Below, one piece after another: positions 10,976-22,163 of a stretch of 64,000 bases of DNA (positions are counted from its first letter, which is position 1; each line of letters begins with the position of its first letter). A program made the position numbers and the translations under genes. This DNA comes from Uranotaenia lowii (taxonomy: Eukaryota > Arthropoda > Insecta > Diptera > Culicidae), in contig NC_073692.1 in assembly GCF_029784155.1 (NCBI RefSeq), forward strand, positions 371,237,160 to 371,301,159. The letters are read 5' to 3'. The notes beneath the pieces are model-generated. The model saw nothing but the letters and a program-made list of their open reading frames with translations, made no database searches and was not told where the DNA came from.

Positions 10976-12048
10976 TTTTTTTTGTTTTTTTTTATTATAG
11001 ACCGTTTTTGACATTCGGGTCCTTCAAATTGTGTTACAATATGTTCAAGGCCGGATTAAGTGGGGGGGGGGGCAAAAGGAGCAATTGCCCCGGGCCCCCC
11101 GGCTCAGGGGGCCCCCGCGGGAAAAAAAAAGTTTTAACATTTTTTTAATCATACTACTTCAATTTCTACAAATCTATGAAAAAACTAGACAATCGGAATG
11201 ACAATTCTGCTAGCTTTGTCTGAAAATATGACTAAGATTTCTGTTTTTCTACATATAAAGTCAAAAGATTATCTGCCCATAAAGCAAATTCCGAGAAACA
11301 CACTGTAAAAGTCTAAGTTGAGCAAATTTTAAAATATTTTTCGAATGAATATACTTTTTAGTCCATCTAAGGTGTTGGGATTAAAATATTGAAATTTGAA
11401 ATAAGCAGAAAAAAATTTTTTGTTGCTAATTTCTTTGAACTTTTTTTCAAAATCGAAATAAGAGATAACGACTGTTAAATTTCCATCAAAACAAAATAAT
11501 TCACTTTAATTAGATGTAGACTATCAAATGGATATGCAATATGGTTTTATTTCAAGAAAAAACCTAAAAATTTGCTTTAGAGAAGAATAATTTGAACTGA
11601 AAACGATCCTTTTTGTTTAGTAATCTTTTAAAAATTATGCCTTATGATAAAAATTTATTGATACAAAACGTTTCCACTACTGAAAACATTAAAAACTATT
11701 GATTAAAGACATTAAAAATACTTTTTTCTACTTCAATTTTTAGTTTCGCCAAATTCACGGTTTCGCCATATTCACGGTGAAATTTTTTTTGACCGTGATA
11801 AAATCGAAAAACTACTGTATGTCTACTAAAAGGGCCCCCGGGAAATAATATCTAGAATAGTTTTTCTCTTGAATAAATTGAGGGGCCCCCTAGAGTTAGC
11901 AGTGAAGAAGTTCTCCTGCATTTTGCGAGCTAAGAATATCATATCTCGGTATTGAATTTAAAAAATTAAATTGTGAACCGAATTCGTAACAAAAATTAAG
12001 AAGAATATGAGGTAAAACACCTCAAATTTTTATTTTCTCTAACGAAAC
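10976..12048. other. AT-rich DNA with two extreme G/C runs
   Basis: At 11058-11118 there is a run of about ten G followed by the palindromic GGGCCCCCCGG and CAATTG. At 11830 and 11880 shorter GGGCCCCC runs occur. They may be the degenerate ends of an element, but no clean inverted pair was found. No gene seen. Confidence 0.4.
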
Positions 12049-12615
12049 ATGTCAGTCGGAATATTCTGTACAGAACAGGAAAAATTAAAAAAAAACATCT
12101 CCTCATTTTCATTGCATACAAACGTCTTGCACAATGATAAAGTTTATTATTATTTTAACTTTCCAAGTAATGCTTACTGCACTAAACTAGCAGCTAATTT
12201 CGCCAAAACTGTCTTACTGTGCGAAGAGAGATTAGAGAAACTTTATGATGAGCATTTCAGAATCTTACCCGCGCAGTATCCGGGTGAATACCGGGTGAAA
12301 TATTATTATAACTTTTCAATTTTCGATCATTATTATTGAAATTTCCGTTGGTTTATAAATTCTCAACCCTTTTCTCTCCCTGTTTTTGAAAATAAATTCT
12401 TAAAAAAACTGTAGTTGTCTAAATTGAAACAATCAACAGTACCGATTTTCTTTATTGACTGTCTATCGCTATTTCGGTTTGGACTTGAAATTTGCAATGA
12501 AACATTTTCAACTGATTTAATCAAAATTTTATCATCTACTGACGTCAATATCCTAAAGTCAGCACAGCATTTTCCAAATGATCATTCTCGAATTATTATG
12601 AAAATGATCTCATAG
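12049..12615 (+). other. short open frames of unknown origin
   Basis: Frames at 12049-12339 (96 codons, tyrosine-rich C-terminus) and 12415-12615 (66 codons) lie in the insertion separating the two parts of the DUF7869-like gene. Neither is recognised. They may be transposon debris; a protein product is doubtful. Confidence 0.25.
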
Positions 12616-13074
12616 TTAAGTTGCAAATATCATTGAGTGATTCTCTTAACATGAATATTTCATTTTTTTAATCTTATTTTTTTCCAGATTCAATTTATTG
12701 AGATTTTCAAGTCTTGTATTGTTTCTTCAGTTACTGAGGTTCAGTTTCATGTTTTTTTTCTGAATTTTGAACTCAGGATCTTTTTTGAGGTACTAAACTC
12801 ATTTGGATTCCTTATCTGACTTTTTCAATGATAGCTGATTCTGTGTTTTGAACATTTAATCTCTAATCTGATTTTTTTTTCAATCGATAATTTTTGTACT
12901 TATACCTCCTTGGATTTAGGGGCATCGTATGAAACTTTTATCACATTTATAATAAGGATTTGGTAAAAAAAATTTATCTGACAAGAATCATATTCATAAA
13001 CATTTCATGAAAACGTTTTTTTTTTGTAGGGCTTGTGATATAGCTCAGTTGACAAGTCTGTTGTCTCCTGAGCC
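12616..13074. other. AT-rich, no gene; tRNA-like stretch at the end
   Basis: Mostly T-rich simple sequence. The part at 13038-13070 contains TAGCTCAGTTGACAAG, which resembles a tRNA A box; no B box follows. Confidence 0.35.
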
Positions 13075-13383
13075 GTGTCCGCACTAACATCAGCTCCAGG
13101 AATTGTTTTTTACAAATATAATTTAGAGGACGAATTCCAATCGTTTTCGGTAGTTGACTCCAGCTTCAAATTTTTAAAGTTAGACCCTATAACTACTGAG
13201 CCGCTCAGTCTTGCACCAGAAAAATTAGAAGATTTGAAGAAACTTCTTCCATACGTTTCAAATAAAGCATACTACCAAACAATGCTACGACAAATGGTAC
13301 CAAAAAAGCGTGGACGAAAGCCAAAGGGATGCACAGCAGATGATTTTGAAGCTTATCTAGATCGTGATATTGATTTAGAATAG
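13075..13383 (+). pseudogene. C-terminal piece of the DUF7869-like gene
   Basis: Reads VFYKYNLEDEFQSFSVV, then ITTEPLSLAPEKLEDLKKLL, then NKAYYQTMLRQMVPKKRGRK. This ending, with a basic PKKRGRKPKG tail, fits the C-terminus of the same family as 6177-8899, and it stops at 13381. The 16-bp word TATAATTTAGAGGACG at its start (13117-13132) also ends the upstream part (8884-8899) in the same frame, so the two pieces may be one gene split by a 4.2-kb insertion. Confidence 0.6.
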
Positions 13384-14089
13384 TCTTTTATACTAAGTTA
13401 GCATTTATATGTACATGTTCATGTTAGCATTAAGTGTTAATGTAAATGTACAGCTTTTTCATATATTAGTTTTGAAATGTAAAGTTAGTTATAAAAGTTA
13501 TGTTAGATATAGATGATAAGTTTGTAAATAGTTTTGATTGTGCTTGTAAAATATATTATTCCTTTCAAATTTTATTAAAACTTGTTTTTTTTCATATATG
13601 ATAAAACTTTTATTTCACTTGAATTTTAGTCACTACAAAAAAATCTAGGAATATCATGATTGAACTGGAATAACATTCTCCCTGTTATTCTAAATCCCTT
13701 GCAAAACTCTACTGGGGGCTATCATTTACTATCTCAGACAATATAATAAAGCAAAAGCAAAAAAAACGCACAATTCTGACTAACAATACTACATAACTAA
13801 ACACTTAAAATTCAACCTTCTGTCCATGTCGGCTCCTGTTGCAATCAATCTTAATCTGCTCCTAGGGAATCCAAATCCATTCTTTTCGACAATAGCGTTT
13901 CAGAAACAGTTTATAGGTATAGTGGAAAAGCGTTGGGTTCAAAAACTATCCTGAAAGTAGTTTAAAAATATGAGCATTTGTAAATAGAAACTAAAACATT
14001 TTACTCACCGGTCAAAGTATTTCTTCACCCGTTGTTTTGTTTGCAAAATCCCACTGAAATCCGCACACTTCTAATTAAGCCTGTTTTTT
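13384..14089. other. no gene seen
   Basis: AT-rich 3' flank. No supported coding frame and no clear terminal repeats. Confidence 0.4.
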
Positions 14090-14539
14090 TGTTATGTAGC
14101 ACATGCCACTGCAATATTTTAAGGTGATATTGAACTACCGACGAAGCTTTACAAGTTTTAAAACCTTTTTGTAAGATTTGGAATCGTAGGGCGTAACTTC
14201 AAACGTAAATAAAAACAGTCTTATTTTGCGGGCGAATCTAGTTTGTCAAAACTCATTGGTCCGCATTGGTGAGAGGCGTAACTCACAAAGCAATTTCAAA
14301 AGGGCGGAACACATTAAAAGTGGATTTTTTTTAAAACGGAAAACAATTTTGAAAAAAAAAGTATCAGGAACTGTAAACCTTCACCTTTTTTTGATTCTTA
14401 CACAAAAAAATTGATATTTGGTTAATTCATTACTAAATAGGATTTAAATTTGTGTTCCAAAATTTCTCGTTTTTTCTCGTTTCGAGGTAACTGCAAGTTT
14501 CGCCCTTATGAAATGTTACGCTTGAACTCATAACTGTCT
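14090..14539 (-). repeat. MITE-like element related to 5780-6165
   Basis: The stretch near 14495-14530, inverted, matches 5786-5815, and GTTACGCC/GGCGAAAC words recur at 14190, 14275 and 14500. It was the landing site of the hAT element that follows. Confidence 0.45.
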
Positions 14540-16098
14540 GTGATTTCTAGAGATGTACCGAATAGTGGTATTCGGCGAATGGCCGAATACCGAATATTGA
14601 CCTTTTCAACTATTTGGCCAAACGAATATTCGGCCGAATATTCGGTGAGTTTTTCATGAAAAAAATGTTTAGCAATTATTTCAATGCTTTCTTTTTCTTC
14701 CATATTAATGCCCCCATGTTTTTAGTCGATTATTTTCAACCAGATGATATTATCTGATGACGATTTAAAAGACCTTTTTTAAGTAGGGGCCTTTCTGATT
14801 TTTAAAATGTCACCAATAACTGAAAAGACATCAGATGACTAGTCGCTTCTAGAGCGTTTGTCCCCAAAGAGATTGCGTTCCTGTGAAATCTGGGACAAAA
14901 CATGGCGAAACAGGTGCCAAGCTATTTGAATTTGCTTCTTTGATATTGAATTAGATGAAGGCCGAATTTGAGCAAGATATCTTCAAAATAGTTGTTGAAA
15001 AGAAAGATGATTTTTAACCTTAAGCATTCCATACTTTCAACCACACGTATCCAAACGGTTAGGCATTCAGGACGATTTTTGAAAGAAAAATTTAATAAAG
15101 GCAAAATTTATGTTTATTTTGAAATTTTTGAAAAATCGTTGTTGAACACAATATCTAAAAGTTTCTAAAGAGAAATTTGAGTTTTTTATTTGATTTAGCA
15201 AATAATCTGACAAAATTCGGGAAGTTTAAAAGAAAAACTGGACATCCCGGCCTCATTTGAATTATCTGGAATCTTTACTGGATTTATGGGTAAGCCTGAA
15301 TATATCCAGAAAATCTGGAATAAACTTTAATCAAAGTATAATGCGATATTTGATAGCATTCTCCTGTATTTACGATCTCGAGTGAAAGATACGCGGATGT
15401 TTTGCTGAAACCATTAGTTTTTAATGATTGTGTTGCTTTTACAACATTATTTTTTAATATTTTATAAATTATCCAAAGTCATTTGAAAAATTTTACAAGT
15501 CTGTAGTAGATATTCGGCCTATTCGCCCTATTCGGTCGAATACTAAGCTAGGGATACCATACGTACTCTTTTAAGAGTTCATGTACTCTTTTTTTGTTGA
15601 AAGACATATGATCAGAAAAATCAACGTATTTCTTCCTTTTTATGAAGTTGTTTCACATCTTCGCGCAGAGAAAACTTGGATTTTGAAACAAAACAAAACT
15701 GACTTTGATTCAAAAAATTAATTTTTTCGATTCAATCTCCTGTTTTCTTTGAATCAATGAATTATGGTTTTGTTTTAAATAAATAATTTTTGAAAGAAAG
15801 AATTAATTTTTTGAATCGAATAATTTTGGACTTTGATTTTAAACAAATTCTTTGATTAAAAGACATTTTTTCAATTGCATATTTATTTGGAAACAAAGTA
15901 AATTTTCTTTCAACCAAAGAAAAATGTATTCAATGCAATGGAATAATTTCTTAAAATAAAAACTTCAAACTCAGAAGGTTTTTTGCATTGAGTAAGAAGA
16001 ATTTAAAACGAAAAATCGGTTTGGCTGGTCGTGTGAAAATGTGGATCAGAGTTAGCTTAGTTAGGAGGATTCAGGATAAAGTATGGTAAGTTTATGTA

Positions 16099-17212
16099 CA
16101 CGCAGCGAAAAGTAGTGCCATTGAGATAAAAAAAAATACATCTTTGATTCAAAAACCTCATGTACATTGAAACAAACTCCATTTTCCTTAATTCAAGTAA
16201 ATTTTAAATTGAACCAAATTTTTATTTCATTAAACCAATGTTCCAAATTTTTGAATCAAAACATTTAAATTAAATTCAAGAAATTTTTTTTTCGACTCTG
16301 AATCAATGTAAAAATTCATTGATTTAGATGAATTTTCCTTTGAATCAAAGTATTTTTTCGTCAAACAGTCGACACATCTTCATTAGCTTCTGTTTAGTGA
16401 AGGGGCGAGAAGTTTTTCCGACAACCAGTCAGACCATTTCATCTTATGCCGCGCAACAGTCAGACAGCACCGGAATCACAAGATCCGGCGTAGGAAAGTC
16501 TTGACAACTAGAGGCCAAACGATAGTGGACTCCTAGGTAGGTCTATAAAAATCAATTTAATTTCAAATAAACCGTCAACCTAACAAACTTTTTCAGGGCA
16601 ACCATTCATCCAACTAATCGCTTCCGATCCGGTCCAAGGATCCATCTGGCGTCAAACTTCATGAATTGTTCGAAAGGAACTGTCCGCCAACAAACATCGT
16701 TCAGTAAGTACTTTCCATTCATGCAATAAATAATTTTAATTTATTTTATTGTTACATATTTGTGTACATTTTGTTCTCCTCTTTATTTACAGATGTGCCG
16801 GTTCAAAACTCTGGAAAAATCGACTGTGTGAACATGAACTTACAAATAAATAAATGTTTTTAAACAATAAGTTATTTCTTTTTATTTCCAATTGGACGAA
16901 AATTAATATATATGTAGTACTAGAATTTTTAGAAACAAAACATAGAATTGAAGAACAAATGCTTTAAAATTGAAACCCAAATAACGTTGGAATAAACGAA
17001 AATTTCATAAAATTAAACGAAAAGGCTTTTGAATTAAAAGCGTTATGTTATTTGGAACAAAGAAAAAGCTTTGATTCAAAGGAAAGCATTTCTTTGAAAC
17101 AAAAGAAAATGCATTTGAATCCAAGGAATTTTTGTTTGTCCCAAAATCAAAGGAAAAAATCCTTTGTTTTTGCGGCACTTTCCTTTGAAACTAATTTCTA
17201 TTTTTCTGCGTG
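16099..17212 (+). mobile_element. element A of the TTTGATTCAAA word family, TA duplication
   Basis: Inverted ends CACGCAG(C/A)GAAAA with TA on both sides (16097-16098 and 17213-17214). The outer parts (16140-16370 and 16940-17200) are built of TTTGATTCAAA, TTTGAATC and TTTGTTTCAAA words. The centre carries the spliced unit annotated separately. It is inserted into its relative B. Confidence 0.75.
16400..16850 (+). ncRNA. putative three-exon mini-transcript inside element A
   Basis: The first exon ends at a donor GTAGGT (16537). Intron 1 ends in a pyrimidine tract and CAG at 16596. Exon 2 is 16597-16703. A strong donor GTAAGTA at 16704 pairs with acceptor TTTATTTACAG at 16792. The last exon holds AATAAA at 16845. 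Introns are 60 and 89 bp. Frames across the exons are short and interrupted, so it is more likely non-coding. Transcription is inferred from the signals only. Confidence 0.45.
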
Positions 17213-18004
17213 TATTAAAGAATGAATATTGAAGATTTTCAATAAGTGCCTGAAATTTTACAGGACCACGGCCGATAGATGGTTTTCCAAGTCCCTGAAT
17301 TCCTCAACCGAGGTGACACCGCTCCAATCCAGCGATCAGGTCCACGAAAATTTAAACCGGATGATTCGATTAAAGTGAACCATTATGTGACCCAGTGTTT
17401 CATTTATTTCTGAATAAAAATAAATTTTAAATTTGAAATCCTTTCTTTTTATTATTTGAAATTCCTGATAGGAATTTCAAAACAACAGAATATGACGCTT
17501 CCAATTGTAATAAATAGAAAATGGTTCAATGAATAAATGCTTTTAAATCTAAATTAAATTACCTTGTGGCAAAAGAAAGCAACTTTGAATCAAAAGAAAC
17601 GGTTTTTTGTTTCAAAGTATCAATATTTTGAGTCAAAGATTTTTCAAAAGAAAAATACTTTGAAACAAACGAAAATGCATTTGAAACAAAGAAATTTTTA
17701 TTTATCCCAAAATCAAAGGAAATTTTCCTTTGTTTTCGCTGCACTTTCCTTTGAAATAAAAAATCTTTTCGCTGCGTGTTGTACAAAAACTACGAAAAGA
17801 AAACAGCTTACGACAAACTATAGTATACTTAAACATTTTTTTAATAGAAATGCAGTAGATAATATGCACAAAATTTAGGCATAGTATAAGAATATTTTAA
17901 AAGAAAATTTATTATTGTCATGTAAGTCACATAATTTCCAAGACACTAACAGTTTTTGATTAAATTGAAATATCTCGGTGCCACCTCAGATAGTATGAAA
18001 CATG

Positions 18005-19355
18005 TATTGTAGAACTCCGTGCATCCGAGCTCCGGTTATAGCAATAATTTATATTTAAAATCCATGTAATGTTAAGCTATTGAATTGAAATCAAATTATT
18101 AAAATCTGAACTTGCCAGAAACGTCGATTAAATAGAAAAATAAAATTCATGTAAGAACCGAGCTATGCTCCTACCAGAGCAAAGGGGTTTTGTCAATGTA
18201 TTCCGTTTAATCCGAGGGTACACTTACCCGAGGTGATCTCTCCCCGACTACCTCGGGTAACCCGGGTTCTACTGTATATCCTTCTGCATACCTTCCGGGC
18301 GCAAAGCTCGATAATATATGGTACCGTCAAACGGGGCATCATGCAACAGCGGGGTTCGATGCAACATTTATATAACACTACATTGAATCAATTTTTAGTT
18401 TAATGTTTTGTAATAAAGTTATCTTTTAATGATAACAAAATTATGATGACATATTTTCTCGCATCTTAAGCTAGTTGTCTTAAGTTTTTTATTTTTATGT
18501 AAAATTTGAAAAATCGAGCAATAAATGTACAAATTTTAACATTTTTTGATGCCGAAAAAAACTTTACCCAGTATGACGGATCGGCTTGATAAAATTACCT
18601 ACAAACTTTTTACAGGTTTCCTCATGTTATACCAACATTGTTTGTGTAAAAATATTTTTCGAACAGTCACCCAATTTTTTTAAATGAATATTTTTAAAAT
18701 TCAGTTAGGTGTCTGGGGTTAAATGCAACAAAATGCAAATCAAAGAAATACCTTGTAAATCTCGTTTCAATGTGCTCGAATATGAATATTTTGCATCACG
18801 CGTTTGTAAACATTTAAATTTCATTCATCCAAACATTTATTATTATGATTTCAGCTTGTAGAATTTTTCGTAGCATTATTTAACCCCTGAATGTATGCAG
18901 CATCCTTATTTTCAGAAAAAAATGTGAGAATTTGTTTTAACAGACCCAAAAACTACTGCAATTGGTGTTGTCATGCGTAATGGTCTTTAAGGCATCACAA
19001 ATATATTAAAAACTATGAATTTTCGTACGTGTTCATAAGATTTTTCATTAAATACAAAGTTTGTTGCAAGTTACCCCATTTTCTAAGGAGTGTGAAAATC
19101 GCATGTTTTTAGAAAATTAAAAATTACTGAGGAAACCAATAATTTTTTTAACTACGCCAATTTGATGCCCCAGCATCCTTAAAACTTTTGATGCATAAAG
19201 GATACGATTAACTGTGAACATAAGTTTTTTAGAAGCCATTAAAGTTGAAAATTGTTGCATGTTGCCCCAGTTGACGGTAGTTCTTGTTTCAACCTGATGG
19301 CTGGGATAACGCGGCAGCTCAGAAAACCAGAGCTCGGAAAAGCGGAGTTCTACTG
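18005..19355. repeat. pogo/Tigger-like element split by another insertion
   Basis: GTAGAACTCCGTGCATCCGA near 18008 and the complement of GCTCGGAAAAGCGGAGTTCT near 19335 form imperfect inverted ends of the type seen in pogo-like MITEs. Another such end, GGGTTCTACTG, lies at 18264. The element at 18324-19277 sits inside. Confidence 0.45.
18324..19277. mobile_element. 954-bp TA-flanked element with CCGTCAAACGGGGCATCATG termini
   Basis: Left end CCGTCAAACGGGGCATCATG and the inverted right end CCGTCAACTGGGGCAACATG match at most positions; TA flanks both sides (18322-18323, 19278-19279). The interior is AT-rich and non-coding, with repeats of GGGGCATC-type words. Length and layout are close to 9099-10048. 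Confidence 0.8.
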
Positions 19356-19576
19356 TTCAACGTTTCTCCTGACTATTTGGACAAATGATCTCAATGTACT
19401 CTTTTCGGTGTCGCGGGATATGGTAACCCAATACTAAGCTCAACTATTCGGTGAGCGGAATATTCGGCTTAACGGTTTTTTCGCGGTATTCAGCGCCGAA
19501 TATTCGGCCGAACGAATATTCGGTACATCTCTAGTGATTTCACATACTTTTCCCTTAATCCGCGAATTCGGATATA

Positions 19577-20565
19577 CGCACGGAAAATAATAAAAAGGTA
19601 AAATTTACCGAGATAAAAAAGTGAATGCTTGTGAAATCCAAAAAGGTAACTTTTATCTCACCGAGGTAGAACTCACCTCCTGAAAGTTTACCTGAATTGA
19701 GCAGACAAAAAAGGTAGAATTCACCTAGAAAAATGGTAAATCCAAAAAAGGTACTTTCTACATCTTCGAGGTAAAGCTTACCTCGTAGCAAGGTGAAGTT
19801 GACCTGGATTGCGCTGAACAAAACGGTACAATTCACCTCGAAACAAAGGTAACTATTTTCCGAATCCGTTTATTGAGGTTAAGTTGTTTTTTTCACTCAG
19901 GAAGAAATTTTGTTTCGTGCGCAATACGTGAAAATAGGAGCAGAAAGGCAAATTTAGCATAAGATTTCATTTTGTTGTGCTGGTTCTCATCATAAAACTA
20001 TATTACAGATTGGCCTACTGAGCTACGAAGTGTTTACCTCATCATTCCGGATCAGCCAATATTATCCCCCAGCTGGCCGGATGAGTCGAACGGAGAAGGG
20101 ACGAAATGTGCTAATTGTAGGAGGATTCAGCGGCCATGGTGGACACGGAAAAGGCAGCGTTGATGGCCGAGAGGATGCAATAGTGTTTTCCTCCGACAAA
20201 ACGGAACATTCGAGGAAAAAAAACGGAGAATAACATTATTAAAACATAGATTCCCAAAACATTAATGACATAGGTAATGAAAAATAAAAATAAAATCTTG
20301 AATGAATTTGTGTCTTTGTTTTATTTAATTTAGTGAATAAGCAGAACCCTTTAAGATAGTGAATGGGAAACCGGTAGAATATACCTTTTTGCTCAGTGAA
20401 TCCCAAAAAGGTAAAATTTACCTTTTTTCTAGGTGAAAAGAAAAACGGTACAATTCACCTTTTTGCTAGGTGTATGAAAAAATGGTAAAATTTACCTCGA
20501 AAGATGGGTGGAAAAAAAGTACCTCGCTACTCGGTAAATTTTACCTTTTTAATATTTTCCGTGCG
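19577..20565 (+). mobile_element. 989-bp TA-flanked element of the GGTAAATTTTACC word family
   Basis: Inverted ends begin CGCACGGAAAATA and continue for about 35 bp almost perfectly; TA flanks both sides. The outer thirds (19600-19850, 20370-20550) repeat AAAAAGGTAAAATTTACC words. The core has an acceptor ATATTACAG ending at 20008, a GC-richer exon-like stretch (20009-20230) and AATAAA at 20283. An open frame of 67 codons at 20030 has no recognisable domain. Same architecture as elements A, B and 28222-29368. Confidence 0.85.
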
Positions 20566-20579
20566 TAAATTTCGAACTT

Positions 20580-20690
20580 GCTTTGTGTGTGAAAACCACA
20601 CTCGAGTTTGACAGCTCCATTTATGATAATGTGTGAAACAATTTTGCAAAATGTGTGAAATGATTTATCAGTGAACTCAAGAAATAGCTA
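20580..20690. repeat. TTTCACACA-family MITE fragment
   Basis: GTGTGAAA words and the stretch GTGAAATGATTTATCAGTGA near 20660 match 5371-5395 inverted. Confidence 0.45.
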
Positions 20691-20984
20691 AGCAAAGGAA
20701 ACCAAATTTGCCACAAATTTGGACAGAATTTGGCATGGAAGTGTTTTTGAATACACGGAATATTTGATCTTGATCCCCTCCTTCCAGGTAGAGAGAGGGG
20801 CTCCGATACAAATTTTATAGCATAACTCGGCAACTAATAAAGCAAACGAAACTCAATTTGGCATCAGAGGCTATAACGAGAATGGAGCCATATATGACAT
20901 AGGGTCGTTTTTGTATACAAGAAGTGTTTTTCTGATGTTTTGAGGCCACTCTTCCTTCCATTAGGGATATAGGAATGGGGGTCA

Positions 20985-21562
20985 CTTTCAATTTGAACGA
21001 TAATTCGAGAAAGAATAGGTAAAATAAGTGTCCCGTGACGTTATTTGTTACAAAAAATGTTTCTTTGATTTTAACATGGCGATTAACGGTTTATTGTAAG
21101 TTATTATAATAAATAAATCACTGGTTGTATCTTTTATTATTCATTTTTCTTGTATTCTTCAGATTCCGATACAAAATGGGTGCCGGAGGAGCTTGTCGCG
21201 ACGATTATTGCTTCTCGGAATCAAAACATTTTTACTGTTGAGAAACTGTTGGACAAAACAAATAAATTAAAGTATAATTATGAATTCTGATTGGTTAAAG
21301 TAGATTTAAATAAATACATCCTTTAAAAACAATCATTGTTATCTGCTCGAATACAAAAAATATCACAGAAAAGTTGCTTTTACAAAAAAAATTGGATGAC
21401 ATGAGCATACACTTACAATCCACATGCTTAATCACTTTCAATTCTCTTGACCGCTCACTTAAGAAAATTTTCACTTGACGGTCACTTAAAATTCACATGA
21501 ATTTACGTATGGCGGAAATTCACTCTAGATGTCACTTATATTTTAAGTGAAAATTATTTTCA
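20985..21562 (+). mobile_element. right part of a word-array MITE with mini-intron
   Basis: The right end TTTTCAGTG/TA at 21558-21566 and the AAGTGAAAATT/TCACTTAAAATTCAC words at 21430-21560 mark the arm. Upstream is a 67-bp intron-like segment, donor GTAAGT at 21096 to acceptor TATTCTTCAG at 21162, then an exon-like stretch and AATAAA at 21261. The left arm was not found. Confidence 0.5.
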
Positions 21563-21867
21563 GTGTAGGAAAAAAATCCTCAGCACTGTTTTGTGGCTCA
21601 ATGTTCAAGCTCTAAAGTGAACGCTTAGTAAATCCAACAAAACAATATTGCATGTGATGGCCGGTGCCCAGCAAACATTTAAGAGGGTATATCGCAGGAA
21701 CAACAGAATTATTCAAACAAATACACCAGATGAAAAGATTGTATTAAACTTTTCAAAATAGCAAAAGTGGAGGCGATATATCTACAATGACAAGATTTTA
21801 ACGATTCAATTTCCCCACAAAAAGCAAAATATACGATTTTAAGTAATTTGAGTAAAACGAATAAAAA

Positions 21868-21960
21868 ACTTCCCCGAACGAGAATTGAACTCTAGTCCTC
21901 CGAATTGGCTGTCCGGTATCTTACCACGATGCCATTTCATCAGTTGATATGATTCGCGCT
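21868..21960 (-). repeat. tRNA-like SINE head
   Basis: On the minus strand, TGGCATCGTGGTAAGATACC (A-box region) is followed by a B-box-like GAGTTCAATTCTCG. No complete cloverleaf. Confidence 0.45.
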
Positions 21961-22163
21961 ATAAATCTTTATGTAAGATTTTCTGTTCACGAACCGGTCA
22001 AAGGAAGAAAGAAGGAAGGATCGCCAATTTATCGTAAATCAGTTCACTCAAATCATAAATGTCGAATTAGCATATTCTTAAGTATTCTCAACTATTTGGA
22101 GACATATTTACGAATTGACTAAACTACGAACACGATCCATTAGAAGTGAAAAAAATTGCTCCT

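Larger units (their letters stand above)
15661..17779 (+). mobile_element. element B of the TTTGATTCAAA word family
   Basis: Ends resemble CGCGCAGAGAAAA and TTTTCGCTGCGTG. Its arms (15661-16098, 17213-17779) are packed with palindromic words TTTGATTCAAA/TTTGAATCAAA and AATTGAAACAAA variants. Its core (17230-17440) has the acceptor AATTTTACAG at 17254-17263, a mixed-composition exon-like piece, and AATAAA at 17413. Element A is inserted in it. Confidence 0.6.
15550..19429. mobile_element. 3.9-kb composite insertion with 11-bp duplication
   Basis: The 11-bp word AATACTAAGCT occurs on both sides (15539-15549 and 19430-19440). The ends are GGGATACCATA and TATGGTAACCC, inverted with one mismatch. 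A 9-11 bp duplication suggests a Mutator-like or related superfamily. GTACTCTTTT occurs near both ends. Inside are several other elements, so the original element was much shorter. Confidence 0.7.
14548..19533. mobile_element. hAT-superfamily non-autonomous element, split by nested insertions
   Basis: Terminal inverted repeats TAGAGATGTACCGAATA (left) and its complement (right) are flanked by a perfect 8-bp duplication GTGATTTC (14540-14547 and 19534-19541), diagnostic of hAT. Subterminal ATTCGGCCGAATATTCGG palindromes occur at both ends. The element's own DNA is only 14548-15549 and 19430-19533; the rest is later insertions. No transposase. Confidence 0.92.

Noticed and set aside
10526..11014. 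Three open frames of 140-160 codons on both strands encoding Leu-Thr-Ile, Ser-Lys-Leu and Asn-Cys-Gln repeats
   Set aside because: They are translations of the 9-bp minisatellite, which cannot contain stops; no initiation context or homology supports a protein.
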